A stretch of DNA of 48,088 nucleotides from DASCNA01 sp036011305 (GCA_036011305.1 DASCNA010000159.1:1-48088), one strand, 5' to 3'; numbered from the stretch's first letter, positions 25,196 to 34,305 are shown. Program-made: numbers and translations. The notes: a model not told the origin generated them from the letters alone.

Positions 25196-25960
25196 ATGAA
25201 AAATTTAAAATTTTATGCTTTTTTTATCTTCTCTGCAACTTTTATAATTCTAATATCTTCATGCTCTTCTATCAATCCAAAATTTACGACTAAATATACA
25301 CCTGAACCTTTTAAACATAAGAATAAAATCAGCGCCAAAAATACGCTATTTTTATTAAATGTAATAGATGAGAGACCTGCACTGGAAAAAATACCTTTTG
25401 AACCTGAAGCTAACCCGCTAATATTAATTCCCCTGTGGCCTTATACACATGCTAACGTTAATCCTTTAATTAGATACTGTTATTTTCAGCCTAATATTAT
25501 AGAAACTCTTCAAGATTTATTTATTACAGATTTACGTGTTTCAGGCCTATTTAAAAGAGTCACTTCGAGCCCCTTTGGAGAAGTTGCAAATATTAATAAT
25601 ATTGAGGAAACAAATATTCCCAAACAATCATACCTACTGCAAATAAAAATAAAAAAAGCTGTATGGTCAAGGTACTTAACAAGCTACGGCTTATCATATC
25701 CTGGTACAGTTCTTTGGGCTTTTGGTGCTCCGATGTCATTTGGACACGTAAAGTTGGTAATTACAGCTTCACTATATTCACCTGATAATTATAAAAAACC
25801 AATTGCTGAAATAATTACATCTGAACAAACTCAATGTACTGAATTTGTATATGATCAAATTAACTACAAACCACCGATATCAGAATTCAAATTAGCTCAG
25901 CTTTTCTCAAAAATAACAGATAAACTAAGAATTTTCTTATATAGTCATATGGAGAAATAA
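25196..25960 (+). CDS. Outer-membrane-type lipoprotein of unknown function
   Basis: A 254-residue protein with a lipoprotein signal: MKNLKFYAF, a hydrophobic core and the lipobox ISSCSS, with Cys at about residue 23. The mature part is a mixed alpha/beta domain (NTLFLLNVIDERPALEKIPFEPEAN; IIETLQDLFITDLRVSGLFKRV; SYLLQIKIKKAVWSRY). That layout recalls lipoproteins of the LpoB/FlgT/ABC-transport-auxiliary type, which build a periplasmic domain, but the family is not certain. It is convergent with ftsY and has its own promoter. Confidence 0.75.
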   Translation: MKNLKFYAFFIFSATFIILISSCSSINPKFTTKYTPEPFKHKNKISAKNTLFLLNVIDERPALEKIPFEPEANPLILIPLWPYTHANVNPLIRYCYFQPNIIETLQDLFITDLRVSGLFKRVTSSPFGEVANINNIEETNIPKQSYLLQIKIKKAVWSRYLTSYGLSYPGTVLWAFGAPMSFGHVKLVITASLYSPDNYKKPIAEIITSEQTQCTEFVYDQINYKPPISEFKLAQLFSKITDKLRIFLYSHMEK

Positions 25961-26012
25961 TTAGAAATTAAGTTTTTCTTATAATTGAGTATAATAAGAC
26001 TTTAAAAAAGTA

Positions 26013-26936
26013 TTATTTAAAATCTTCAAATAAACTGTTTGTAAACATTTCAGGATCAAATACCTGCAAATCGCCTTCCCCTTCCCCAAGCCCTACATAC
26101 AACATAGGCAGGTTCATTTCTTCCTTAATACCAACCACCATTCCACCTTTAAAAGTTCCATCAAGCTTTGTGCATATCAGACCATTAACACCACATACTT
26201 TTGAAAACTCTCTAGCCTGAGCTATAGCATTCGCCCCAGTGCTGCTATCTACGACAAGTACAATTTCCTGAGGAGCCTCGGGATAAACTTTCGAGATTGT
26301 TCTAATAACTTTGCTGAGTTCGTCCATTAATCCTTTTCTGTTATGCTGCCTGCCTGCTGTATCAATTATTAGAAAATCATATTTCCTTGACAGCGCAGCT
26401 TCAACAGCATCGAATGCAACCGAAGCTGAGTCAGCACCATGTTTTGCAGAAACTACATAGGTATCTGTTTTTGCACCCCACAATTTTAATTGATCAACTG
26501 CTGCTGCCCTAAAAGTATCACAGGCTGCAAGCATTACTTTTTTATTATTCTTTTTAAGCATACCTGCTAGCTTTCCAGAAGTTGTAGTTTTCCCAGAACC
26601 ATTCACTCCAACCATTAAAATTACAGTCAAACCATTTTTATCAACATTCAGTTTTTTATTATTTTTTTCTAAAACTGTTAAGACTTCACTTTTAGCTACA
26701 TCAACTATATCACTTCCTGTTTTTATTATGCCCTGCCTATATTTTTCACGAATATTATCGATAATACGTAGAGTTAACTGAACACCAAAATCTGAACCTA
26801 TTAATGCTGCTTCAAGCTCTTCGAAAGTTTCATCTGTCCATTCAGCGTTTTCTATAAAACAACCTTTTACTTTACGTGAAAATGATACAGCAGTTTTTCG
26901 TAAACCTTTATGAAATTTATTTAAAACAGAGCTCAT
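26013..26936 (-). CDS. ftsY: Signal recognition particle receptor FtsY
   Basis: GTPase receptor that brings ribosomes bound by the signal recognition particle to the membrane. The 307 residues comprise the N domain and the G domain with GVNGSGKTTTSGKLAGML (G1), DTFRAAAVDQLKLW, IDTAGRQHN (G3) and TKLDGTFKGG (G4). The acidic A domain of enterobacterial FtsY is absent, as in many bacteria. Its start overlaps the nusB stop by four bases (ATGA), giving coupled translation. Confidence 0.96.
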   Translation of the reverse strand: MSSVLNKFHKGLRKTAVSFSRKVKGCFIENAEWTDETFEELEAALIGSDFGVQLTLRIIDNIREKYRQGIIKTGSDIVDVAKSEVLTVLEKNNKKLNVDKNGLTVILMVGVNGSGKTTTSGKLAGMLKKNNKKVMLAACDTFRAAAVDQLKLWGAKTDTYVVSAKHGADSASVAFDAVEAALSRKYDFLIIDTAGRQHNRKGLMDELSKVIRTISKVYPEAPQEIVLVVDSSTGANAIAQAREFSKVCGVNGLICTKLDGTFKGGMVVGIKEEMNLPMLYVGLGEGEGDLQVFDPEMFTNSLFEDFK

Positions 26937-27409
26937 TCCTCTTCAACAGCCTTTCTTGCAGGTCTATCCAAAGTATTTTTAATTGAATTTAATACTCCGT
27001 TAATAAAAGAAGGTGTATTCAAGGAACCATATTTTTTACCGATCTCAACAGCTTCATTTATACTCACAATTGGCGGAACATTATCACAATGAAGCATTTC
27101 ATAGACTGCCACTCTCATAATGTTTCGATCAACTGTATCCATTCTGTCAATGGACCATTTTGATGAATATTCAGAAATTAATTTGTCAATATCACCTGTT
27201 CCGTCCTCAAGAATACCGCTTATTAACTTTATAGATTCTTTATAGGCTTTTTTCAGTACTGATTTTTCAGGCAGTTCATAAAGTTCCGTCTCTCTTAGCT
27301 GATCTGAAAACATTTTAACAGCATCATCTGAACAGTTAAATTCTTTAATATCATACTGAAATAAAAACTGCATTGTCCATTCTCTGGCATATCTTCTGTA
27401 ATGAATCAT
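26933..27409 (-). CDS. nusB: Transcription antitermination factor NusB
   Basis: All-helical RNA-binding protein needed for rRNA antitermination. The 158 residues begin HYRRYAREWTMQFLFQYDI and contain SKWSIDRMDTVDRNIMRVAVYEML and PPIVSINEAVEIGKKYG, the standard NusB pattern, with the family's usual length and a short charged tail. It is between ribH and ftsY, an order typical of several bacterial groups. Confidence 0.95.
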   Translation of the reverse strand: MIHYRRYAREWTMQFLFQYDIKEFNCSDDAVKMFSDQLRETELYELPEKSVLKKAYKESIKLISGILEDGTGDIDKLISEYSSKWSIDRMDTVDRNIMRVAVYEMLHCDNVPPIVSINEAVEIGKKYGSLNTPSFINGVLNSIKNTLDRPARKAVEEE

Positions 27410-27437
27410 TATTAATCAAATTTCCCGAAATAAATTA

Positions 27438-27926
27438 TTATTTATTTTCTAAACTATTATTTAAATTAGCCATTTCGATAGCACTTAACGCAGCATCCCC
27501 GCCTTTATTTCCAGCTTTCGTGCCACTTCTTTCTATAGCCTGTTCAATATTATCAGCAGTTATCATTCCATAAGAAACAGGTTTTCCATATTCTAAAGAT
27601 ACATGTGCTAAAGATTTTGCAACTTCAGAATTAATATATGAAGCGTGCGGCGTTGCACCCTGTATAACAACCCCTAAAGCTACAATAGCGTTATAGCCGC
27701 CACAAGTTAGCAATTTCTTAACTGCAAATGGAATTTCGAAAGAACCTGGTACCCATACAACATCAATATTATCTACATCTCCGCCATGCCTGACTATTAT
27801 ATCAACTGCACCACCAAGCAGTTTACTCACAAAAAATTCATTAAATCTGGCACATACAATACCAAATCTTAAATCAGTTGCATCTAAAGTTCCTTCATAT
27901 ATATTTTCTAATTTCTTATTCATCAT
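27438..27926 (-). CDS. ribH: 6,7-dimethyl-8-ribityllumazine synthase
   Basis: Catalyses the penultimate step of riboflavin synthesis, assembling into pentamers or icosahedral shells. The 162 residues contain RFGIVCARFNEFF, VPGSFEIPFAVKKL, ALGVVIQGATPHASYINSEVA with the conserved His, and PVSYGMITADNIEQAIERSGTKAGNKGGDAALSAIEMANL. It is followed by nusB after 28 bases. The other rib genes are not in this window. Confidence 0.96.
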   Translation of the reverse strand: MMNKKLENIYEGTLDATDLRFGIVCARFNEFFVSKLLGGAVDIIVRHGGDVDNIDVVWVPGSFEIPFAVKKLLTCGGYNAIVALGVVIQGATPHASYINSEVAKSLAHVSLEYGKPVSYGMITADNIEQAIERSGTKAGNKGGDAALSAIEMANLNNSLENK

Positions 27927-27948
27927 AATACACCTTGTTTTAAATTAA

Positions 27949-28227
27949 TTAAATCCTTGGAGGAAAATCAAAATCAAAAGAAAACAGTTCAACCAATTCC
28001 TCACAAATGTTTTCTTCATTTGGTCCATCTACTGTTATTTTAACTTCTTCACCACACTCCAGTCCTAAGCTCATTAAGCTTAATATGCCTGTGAGGTCGG
28101 CCTCTCCTTTCGTTGATTCTATCTTAAAAGTACAATCGGGGTACTCCATAACTTTCTGCATAATTCGACTTGATGGTCTGCAATGTATACCTGCTTTATT
28201 AGTAATTGTAGTTTTTTTTGTAACCAT
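27949..28227 (-). CDS. HPr-family phosphocarrier protein
   Basis: A small (92 aa) HPr-like protein. The active-site motif KAGIHCRPSSR places the phosphorylatable His at residue 15. A regulatory-serine region is seen in TGILSLMSLGLECGEEVKI, so HPr kinase control is conceivable. It is longer at the C-terminus than usual. No enzyme I or PTS permease is nearby, so it may serve regulation or nitrogen-type PTS signalling. The ATG has no Shine-Dalgarno sequence and a -10-like box stands directly ahead. It is first in the ribH-nusB-ftsY operon. Confidence 0.9.
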   Translation of the reverse strand: MVTKKTTITNKAGIHCRPSSRIMQKVMEYPDCTFKIESTKGEADLTGILSLMSLGLECGEEVKITVDGPNEENICEELVELFSFDFDFPPRI

Positions 28228-28231
28228 AATT

Positions 28232-28260
28232 TATATACAGTATAAAAGAAAATTATCCAA
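28232..28260 (-). promoter_or_regulatory. Candidate promoter placing the HPr start at the 5' end of the mRNA
   Basis: On the minus strand TTGGAT (28255-28260), 17 bases, then TATATA (28232-28237). Counting about seven bases further, transcription would begin at or within two bases of the ATG at 28227, so the message would be leaderless. Confidence 0.35.
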
Positions 28261-28586
28261 ATTTTAAAATATTTAATATATACAACATAAGAAATAATTT
28301 AAAAGCTAATATCTTAAATTTCAATATTATATCAAGATTATAGTATTAGCTTCAAGTAATCATTGCTTAATTATAGTTTGATAATAATAATTATTATAAT
28401 AATAATCCCTAAAAAGATAAAATAATAAATATATGGATTCTATTAAGTATTTCAGATATAATAAAATATGTTCTATGATTAAATTTTGAGAAAATTATAA
28501 ATAATTGTCTAAATTTATACAATCATGTACTAGACTAGGTAATTGTTAATTGAATATTCATAAAATATAGTTTATTATAAGTTTTA
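28261..28586. other. AT-rich gene-free gap with an inverted repeat
   Basis: No gene is supported here. AAGCTAATA (28303-28311) and TATTAGCTT (28344-28352) form an inverted repeat with some inner pairing. A nearby run of TAA/TTA repeats (about 28379-28410) is also nearly palindromic. The gap separates the divergent HPr and reductase genes. Confidence 0.45.
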
Positions 28587-28615
28587 TATACATATAAAAT
28601 TTTATCTTTTATAAT
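28587..28615 (+). promoter_or_regulatory. Probable promoter of the SDR reductase gene
   Basis: TATACA (28587-28592), a 17-base spacer and TATAAT (28610-28615), 25 bases upstream of the ATG. The leader carries AAGGGAT as ribosome site. Confidence 0.5.
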
Positions 28616-28640
28616 TTCACATAAAATAGAAGGGATATAG

Positions 28641-29768
28641 ATGAAGAAAATATTGATGAGCGGAATCACTGGTTTAGTAGGGAGTGCATTCGCCACCGAA
28701 CTTTTATGGAGAGATAAAAATGCTCATATAATGGCATTAGCTAGAGGACAGGGTAATAAAGACGCTAAAACAAGAGTTGAAGAAGCAATAAAAGAGCAAT
28801 GTGAGTTTGACGGCAGACCTGATTTTGCTACTGAAGCCATTAAAAGAATTGAAGTCTTAAAGAGAAATATATCAAGTCATATCCCCTCAAAAACCATAGA
28901 CAATTTAAAAGGCATTGAGACTATTTTTCATTGTGCTGCTGATGTCAACCTCGGAAAGGATCCATTTGGAAAAACATATATAAATAACTACCAAGGCACA
29001 AAAAATATGATAAAGACTGCGCAAAAACTTGGTGTTAATAATTTCCATATGGTAAGTACTGCGTATGTAGCCGGAAAAGCTGAAGGGATTGTGTACGAAG
29101 ACGGTCTTGTTCCAAATATCGGATTCAATAATGCTTATGAAAAAAGTAAGTATAATTCAGAAATTTTAATAAGAGAATCAGGCCTGACTTATTCAATCTA
29201 CAGGCCTTCAATTGTCGTTGGAAGAATAAAAGACGGCAAAATAAGAAAACCTCTTGCTTTCTATAGAATACTTGAATTTTTAGCTAAGCTTAAAAAACAA
29301 CAATGTGCTAAATTGCATCTAGAACCTAACGCACGGCTAGAAATGGATTTAAGACTGGTGACAAAAAAATCAGATAAAATTTATTTTGTTCCGATTGATT
29401 ATGTCCAAAATACTATCACTGACTTATTCCTCATAGCCCCTAAGAATAAAACCTATCATATTACAGGAAGAGGCCCTGGTTCGGTTGATGATATTGAAAC
29501 TGTAGTTAAAAATGCCCTAAAGATAGATGGTCTTTCAGTGGTAGAAAAAGTAAACAAACAAACCATAAAAGAAAAACTTATTCACAAATTCCTTGGAGAT
29601 CTTTTGCCTTATTTCGCATCAGAAATAACATTTGATATTCAAAATGTTATTGATGAATTGGGTGAAGATGATCTTAACTGGACTGTAAGCTTAGAACAGT
29701 TAACTATAATAATAAACGAATTTTATAAAAACGTTTACCCTGAAATATTAAGCAATAACGAATTTTAA
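28641..29768 (+). CDS. Extended SDR, thioester-reductase/epimerase-like
   Basis: An NAD(P)-binding extended short-chain dehydrogenase of 375 residues. The N-terminal nucleotide motif is SGITGLVGSAF. FHCAADVNLG matches the NNAA-type element, and the catalytic dyad is in NAYEKSKYNSE (Tyr and Lys), with an upstream serine in MVSTAYVAG. YSIYRPSIVVGR follows. The pattern is closest to the male-sterility/thioester-reductase (fatty-acyl reductase-like) group. The substrate is unknown, and no synthetase or carrier protein is adjacent. It is a single-gene unit with its own promoter and terminator. Confidence 0.8.
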   Translation: MKKILMSGITGLVGSAFATELLWRDKNAHIMALARGQGNKDAKTRVEEAIKEQCEFDGRPDFATEAIKRIEVLKRNISSHIPSKTIDNLKGIETIFHCAADVNLGKDPFGKTYINNYQGTKNMIKTAQKLGVNNFHMVSTAYVAGKAEGIVYEDGLVPNIGFNNAYEKSKYNSEILIRESGLTYSIYRPSIVVGRIKDGKIRKPLAFYRILEFLAKLKKQQCAKLHLEPNARLEMDLRLVTKKSDKIYFVPIDYVQNTITDLFLIAPKNKTYHITGRGPGSVDDIETVVKNALKIDGLSVVEKVNKQTIKEKLIHKFLGDLLPYFASEITFDIQNVIDELGEDDLNWTVSLEQLTIIINEFYKNVYPEILSNNEF

Positions 29769-29771
29769 TAT

Positions 29772-29803
29772 AAAAAGGAGCTGGCTTTCAGCTCCTTTTT
29801 TAT
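29772..29803. terminator. Bidirectional Rho-independent terminator
   Basis: AAAAAGGAGCTG and CAGCTCCTTTTTT form a 12-bp stem with a five-base loop (GCTTT). U-runs appear in both directions. It serves the reductase gene to the left and the convergent amidohydrolase gene to the right. Confidence 0.92.
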
Positions 29804-29827
29804 ATATTATTTTTTTTAATTAAACTT

Positions 29828-31303
29828 CTACTTTCCTCTTGCTCCTGTTTCTTTTACCACCTGATAAGTTTCTTTGTACTCCATCATCATTTCTGATAAT
29901 TTGAAAATATCATTATTAATTTTCTCAACATCCAAGTGAGGAATTTTATAATCATCTTTTAATATTTTACCATTGGCAACAACCCATCTGACTTCACTGC
30001 CGTCAGAACACCATACCAATGTTTCCATAACGTTATCAATACGAGTAGGAACCATATTTGTTTTACTTAAATCTATCAAAACTAAATCAGCATCTTTACC
30101 TTCTTCAAGAGAACCGGCATTCAATCTAAGCATCTTAGCAGGCCCAATTGTAATTCTTTCCAAGACATCCTGAGCTTTCATTACTTTGGCATCTTTGAGA
30201 TATGCTTTCTGATACTGTGATGCAAGTCTAGCAGCAGATAAAATATTCTGGTTATCGGCACTACCTGATCCATCTGTTGAAATGACAACAGGAATTCCTG
30301 AATTTATCATTTCTACAACAGCAGGCATACCTGAACCAAGAATTGTATTTGCCAGAGGATTATGAACAATATTAGTCCCGGTTTCTTTTAATATTTTCAT
30401 ATCATTTTCTGTTGTATTCACCTGATGTGCTAAAATAACAGTATCATCTAATACATCAGCATTATTTAAGTATTCAACAGGAGTACATCCATATTCTTCA
30501 ACAAACCATGCAGTAGTATTAGGTTCTTCTGAGCTATGCATATGAAATAAAGTATTATTTTCTTTTGCCCAGTTTTTTAGAGCTTTTATTATTGTATCAC
30601 TATTTGAAAATACCTGATCAGGTCCTGGTATAATTCTTATATTTTCTAGATGGCCAAACTCAGCTTTATACTTATCAAGTCTTTCAATAGCAACTTCTGG
30701 TGTATCTAAAATTCGTTTGTCATAATTTCTATCCTGACCACCAACTGCAATAGTTAATTTTGTCCCAGCCTCAAGCCCCGCTTTGACCATATCTGCAACT
30801 AAATATTTTGCAAAATTACACTGATGATTCATTGCAGATGTAATACCATAATGAATATCATCTAAAAATGCTTTTATAAAAGTTGCATAACTTCCTGTAA
30901 CACCTAGTTCTTTTTCAATATACTCTTTCTTTTCATTCAAAAAACCAGTAAAAGGATTTACTGCATGATCAAGCCAGTCTGTTAATGGTTCATCTTTTGC
31001 TATTCCAATTAGTGCAGGTTCATGATTATGGCCATGAGCTTTAATAAATCCCGGCATAACAACTCCATCAATACATGGAATTTCACTACTTCTTTCTTTT
31101 TGACCTATTACCTGCAATTTACTGCCATACCGAGCAACCACATCTCTACCAATAGAATCGTTATATTTACCGACAGCTTTAATAACTTTACCTTCTGTTA
31201 AAACATATCCATCCTGAATTCTTGTAGACAATCCCATTTTTTCACTGAATGGAAGTACTATCCTACTTCTTACGAGCTTATATTTTTTATCGTTACTCAT
31301 CAT
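29828..31303 (-). CDS. Amidohydrolase/deaminase (SsnA/TrzN-like)
   Basis: A metal-dependent hydrolase of the cytosine-deaminase/chlorohydrolase group, 491 residues. Motifs in order: VMPGFIKAHGHNHEPA (metal His pair), FHMHSSEE, VILAHQVNTTENDM and VISTDGSGSAD (catalytic Asp), enclosed by the usual beta-sandwich halves (GSLEEGKDADLVLIDL). Such enzymes deaminate purines, pyrimidines or thiomethyladenosine-like substrates; the exact one cannot be told. The start at 31303 is set by GGGAGC. It follows an XRE-PAS regulator and an MFS transporter on the same strand, suggesting a small catabolic unit. Confidence 0.87.
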   Translation of the reverse strand: MMSNDKKYKLVRSRIVLPFSEKMGLSTRIQDGYVLTEGKVIKAVGKYNDSIGRDVVARYGSKLQVIGQKERSSEIPCIDGVVMPGFIKAHGHNHEPALIGIAKDEPLTDWLDHAVNPFTGFLNEKKEYIEKELGVTGSYATFIKAFLDDIHYGITSAMNHQCNFAKYLVADMVKAGLEAGTKLTIAVGGQDRNYDKRILDTPEVAIERLDKYKAEFGHLENIRIIPGPDQVFSNSDTIIKALKNWAKENNTLFHMHSSEEPNTTAWFVEEYGCTPVEYLNNADVLDDTVILAHQVNTTENDMKILKETGTNIVHNPLANTILGSGMPAVVEMINSGIPVVISTDGSGSADNQNILSAARLASQYQKAYLKDAKVMKAQDVLERITIGPAKMLRLNAGSLEEGKDADLVLIDLSKTNMVPTRIDNVMETLVWCSDGSEVRWVVANGKILKDDYKIPHLDVEKINNDIFKLSEMMMEYKETYQVVKETGARGK

Positions 31304-31372
31304 TAACTTGCTCCCTTTTTCTTGCAATTATTGATTAATAAAAAATTATCTAGAAACACTTAAATCTTAAAA

Positions 31373-31389
31373 TTAAGCTAATATTCAAA
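31373..31389 (-). promoter_or_regulatory. Candidate regulator site, copy 1
   Basis: TTAAGCTAATATTCAAA lies 70 bases upstream of the amidohydrolase start. A copy with two differences stands at 32317-32333, upstream of the XRE-PAS regulator. A binding site for that regulator is a possible explanation. Confidence 0.3.
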
Positions 31390-31521
31390 TATTAATATTC
31401 TAACATGTATATTGCAATAAAAGGCTAATAAACAGGATATTTGTAGTATTTAAAAACCCAAAAAGGAAATAATGACATAAACGATAGAAGTTTACAAAAA
31501 ATTAACATCACGAAATACTAC

Positions 31522-32262
31522 TTACTTCTGAATTCTTTTTAATGACAGGGCATCTGTTACATCAAGAATATTTACTATGATCCCAGATATTTCCTGTGAG
31601 GCAATATTATATACAGGGCTTCCTGAAAACAGTCCTTTTCTTATTCCATCTGTCCCTGGAATTAAAATTTCGTAGTTAATTATTTGATCCCCCTGAAGAA
31701 CTCTTTTTTCTATAGCAGTTATTTCAGAAATAGAGTCTTTCTCATACAAGCTATGATTATTCTTCCCGATTATCTCATCTTCCTTTAAATTATTGAATGA
31801 TAGAAAAGCAGCATTGGAATAGGTAAAACACAGTTCGCTATTTTTCATATATATATAAGAATGTAAAGATTCCAGAATAATTTTGTAGGTAATATTTTGG
31901 AGTTTTAAAAATTTTTTCTCAGACTTTAATGTTTCTATAATTCTCTTTAATCCAAGCACATATTTTTTGTCTGATAAAGATATATCGCCCGATAGATCAT
32001 AATCTAATGCATCTATAGGACTAAGCTGATTATAGTAATAAGGTAATGAATTAAAATTAAACTCTTCCAAATCAGAAATCTCACTCACCCTGACACATAA
32101 AATTTGTGATAATACCCTTACATCTGTTTGGCTGGGAAGTCTTTCATTCCTTTCCCAGGCAGAAATAGTTCTATATGAATTACCGATTAGATCAGACAGC
32201 TGTTCAAGTGTAAGTTTTCTTTTTTTTCTTAATTCTTTAAGTTTTTTATAATAAAAAATCAT
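31522..32262 (-). CDS. XRE-family regulator with a PAS sensor domain
   Basis: A 246-residue regulator. Residues about 6-60 form an XRE helix-turn-helix (LRKKRKLTLEQLSDLIGNSYRTISAWERNERLPS). A linker follows, then a PAS domain from about residue 125 (ESLHSYIYMKNSELCFTYSNAAFLSFNN...DEIIGKNNHSLY) ending in GIIVNILDVTDAL. DNA binding would thus be controlled by a small ligand, redox state or partner. It lies between the MFS gene and the amidohydrolase and probably controls them, since related sequence copies lie upstream of itself and the amidohydrolase. Confidence 0.88.
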   Translation of the reverse strand: MIFYYKKLKELRKKRKLTLEQLSDLIGNSYRTISAWERNERLPSQTDVRVLSQILCVRVSEISDLEEFNFNSLPYYYNQLSPIDALDYDLSGDISLSDKKYVLGLKRIIETLKSEKKFLKLQNITYKIILESLHSYIYMKNSELCFTYSNAAFLSFNNLKEDEIIGKNNHSLYEKDSISEITAIEKRVLQGDQIINYEILIPGTDGIRKGLFSGSPVYNIASQEISGIIVNILDVTDALSLKRIQK

Positions 32263-32316
32263 TCGTCACAGTCTAATAATTATTTCAAATATAAATAAGA
32301 TACTCATATCTTTAAT

Positions 32317-32333
32317 TTAAGCTAATTCTCAAA
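32317..32333 (-). promoter_or_regulatory. Candidate regulator site, copy 2
   Basis: TTAAGCTAATTCTCAAA matches copy 1 (31373-31389) at 15 of 17 positions. It is 55 bases upstream of the XRE-PAS start and overlaps the stop codon of the MFS gene. Confidence 0.3.
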
Positions 32334-33615
32334 CCGTACTCTTGCAATAAGTTTCTTTTATAAATATGGCAGATAACGTTGCTATAACTAAAGCAATGAA
32401 TATCGAACTTAATGCATATCGAAAATCACTCAAATTATAATTTGTAATATCAACAATTTTACCAACAGAATTACAACCTAACAAAAAACCTATCAAAGGC
32501 TGAAATAAAGCACTTCCTCCTATTAAAAATAAATTTATAAATCCTAAAGATATGCCTGCAGAACCTGGAGGTTTGATATCATGAGCCAATGTAAATGCTA
32601 TTACATTACCACTGCAGAAAAATCCAAGTAGAAATAGCAAGATATAAGCAAAAATAAGATTTATGACTGGTAAATATAACAAAACACCTAATAAAACCGC
32701 TCCTGTAGCTGCTGCAAATATCATCGGAATTTTTCTTCTTTTTATCTTATCTGAAAACCAGCCGAAAAACAGGCTCCCTGGAATTGCTCCTACAAAAATC
32801 ATAGATGATAAAAAACCTGCTTCAGTATGAGAAATATGTGCCGCTTTTGTTAAAAACACAGTTCCCCACAAAGCACCTAAAGCTGTATATGTAGTATTAA
32901 TCGTTGCAGCGTAAATACCTGCGAGCCAGAATTGTTTTGAGTTAACTATATGTAATATATCAGCAATAATTTTCCTCAGTCCGCGTTTATTATTCTCATG
33001 ACTTTCTTCCCAGGGAATTGATTGTTTGGGATGGTCTCTAACAATTATAAAAATCAAAACTGCCAATATGATTCCAATATAACCTAAAATTAATAAAGAA
33101 TTTCTCCAACCAGTTACGTTTACTACTTTTGTCATAACTCCGACGCCGACAAAAGCTCCTAACATCCCCATTATATTAGTCAAACCAACCAACGTTCCAA
33201 AGTATTTTGCCGGAAACCAGTTTGATACAAGCTTTAAACAGGAGACAAATGAAAAACCTGTTCCAATACCTATTAATATTCTGGCAAAAATAGCCTGCTC
33301 ACTGTTATAAGCAAAAGCAAATATCAATGCCCCAATAGCAGCTATAGCAGCTGCTGCTGAAAGCGGCCTATGAGCACCATAATGATCATCTATAATACCT
33401 ATTGGAATCTGAAAGATACCGTATGCATAGAAATAGACAGCAGCGATAGTACCAAGCATTACTGCATTTGCATTAAATGCATTCATCAGATTCTGTCCCA
33501 TAACTGCAGGAACGACCTGATTCAAATAATTAAAAAAGAAAAACAGCGAAGCAATGAGCCAGATAATCCATGGAAAAAATATATTATGTTGAGATTTTTT
33601 TTTAGTTGGAGACAT
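32329..33615 (-). CDS. MFS transporter
   Basis: A 12-helix major facilitator of 428 residues. Visible features are the first helix (WIIWLIASLFFFFNYLNQVVPAVM), GIFQIPIGIIDDHYGAHRPL (motif A-like loop) and GIGTGFSFVSCLKLVSNWFP. A second-half loop, GWFSDKIKRRKIPM, repeats the motif. It resembles the large group of anion or sugar-acid permeases. The substrate is unknown, but the genes after it encode a sensor-regulator and a deaminase-type hydrolase, so a nitrogen compound is a reasonable guess. Confidence 0.85.
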   Translation of the reverse strand: MSPTKKKSQHNIFFPWIIWLIASLFFFFNYLNQVVPAVMGQNLMNAFNANAVMLGTIAAVYFYAYGIFQIPIGIIDDHYGAHRPLSAAAAIAAIGALIFAFAYNSEQAIFARILIGIGTGFSFVSCLKLVSNWFPAKYFGTLVGLTNIMGMLGAFVGVGVMTKVVNVTGWRNSLLILGYIGIILAVLIFIIVRDHPKQSIPWEESHENNKRGLRKIIADILHIVNSKQFWLAGIYAATINTTYTALGALWGTVFLTKAAHISHTEAGFLSSMIFVGAIPGSLFFGWFSDKIKRRKIPMIFAAATGAVLLGVLLYLPVINLIFAYILLFLLGFFCSGNVIAFTLAHDIKPPGSAGISLGFINLFLIGGSALFQPLIGFLLGCNSVGKIVDITNYNLSDFRYALSSIFIALVIATLSAIFIKETYCKSTV

Positions 33616-33720
33616 ACTTTCAATACCTTTAAAATAAATATTATAAACTATTTAATTTTAATAATTATAAGGTATATGGCCATCGATATCTTCAAGAAAA
33701 AATATGCTGTGGGAAAAAAG

Positions 33721-34227
33721 CTATTTTAAATATTTAGTTCTTTTTTGCATCATTTTTATTTTTTTTCTTTTCCTATGCAGTATAATCATCTTTTTTGAAA
33801 CAAAATAGCTTACTATACCTAAAACAATGCCGAAAATTGTGCCACCTACAAGGTATGAAAGTATTAATTTATTACCAAGCTTTAAAATTGCGTTTAAATC
33901 AAAAGATACTACCAGATCCTTTAATGCTTCCTTAATTTCAAAAAATGTTAAATTAAAACCAATAACCTTTGCACCTAACCAGCATAAAAAAGTATATAAA
34001 AAAGGCGTCGTATATGGATTCGTTATAAAAGTTGCTGCAAGTGCAAAAACCTTATTAGCTCTAAATATAAATGCTAATATTAATGCTAATATCATCTGAC
34101 CGAGAGGAATAGCTGTTCCTGCAAACAATCCAAGTGCAATGCCTAGAGCAATACTATGAGGAGTACCTTTAGCTCTGATAAGCATTAGATAATATTTTTT
34201 TATCATTCTCAAGATTTTATGCTTCAT
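33721..34227 (-). CDS. DUF2062 membrane protein
   Basis: A 168-residue protein of the DUF2062 family. The signature is clear: TPHSIALGIALGLFAGTAIPLGQMILALILAFIFRANK followed by FITNPYTTPFLYTFLCWLGAKVIG. Three to four membrane segments and a very basic C-terminal tail (HRKRKKIKMMQKR) are visible. The function is unknown; relatives often sit near glycosyltransferase or envelope genes. It comes after the terminator of the carboxylase operon and is probably a separate unit. Confidence 0.85.
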   Translation of the reverse strand: MKHKILRMIKKYYLMLIRAKGTPHSIALGIALGLFAGTAIPLGQMILALILAFIFRANKVFALAATFITNPYTTPFLYTFLCWLGAKVIGFNLTFFEIKEALKDLVVSFDLNAILKLGNKLILSYLVGGTIFGIVLGIVSYFVSKKMIILHRKRKKIKMMQKRTKYLK

Positions 34228-34244
34228 AATATTATTACATAAGT

Positions 34245-34280
34245 AAAAAGGAGAACAATTAAGAATTTAGTTGTTCTCCT
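34245..34280 (-). terminator. Rho-independent terminator of the epimerase-carboxyltransferase operon
   Basis: AGGAGAACAA (34249-34258) and TTGTTCTCCT (34271-34280) form a 10-bp stem. The AAAAA to the left gives a U-run in minus-strand RNA. It is 26 bases after the biotin-carrier stop codon. Confidence 0.85.
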
Positions 34281-34305
34281 AATATAATTTTGTATGAATT
34301 ATAAA

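Noticed and set aside
28379..28410. TAA/TTA run as a regulatory palindrome
   Set aside because: Simple AT-rich sequence yields such palindromes by chance.
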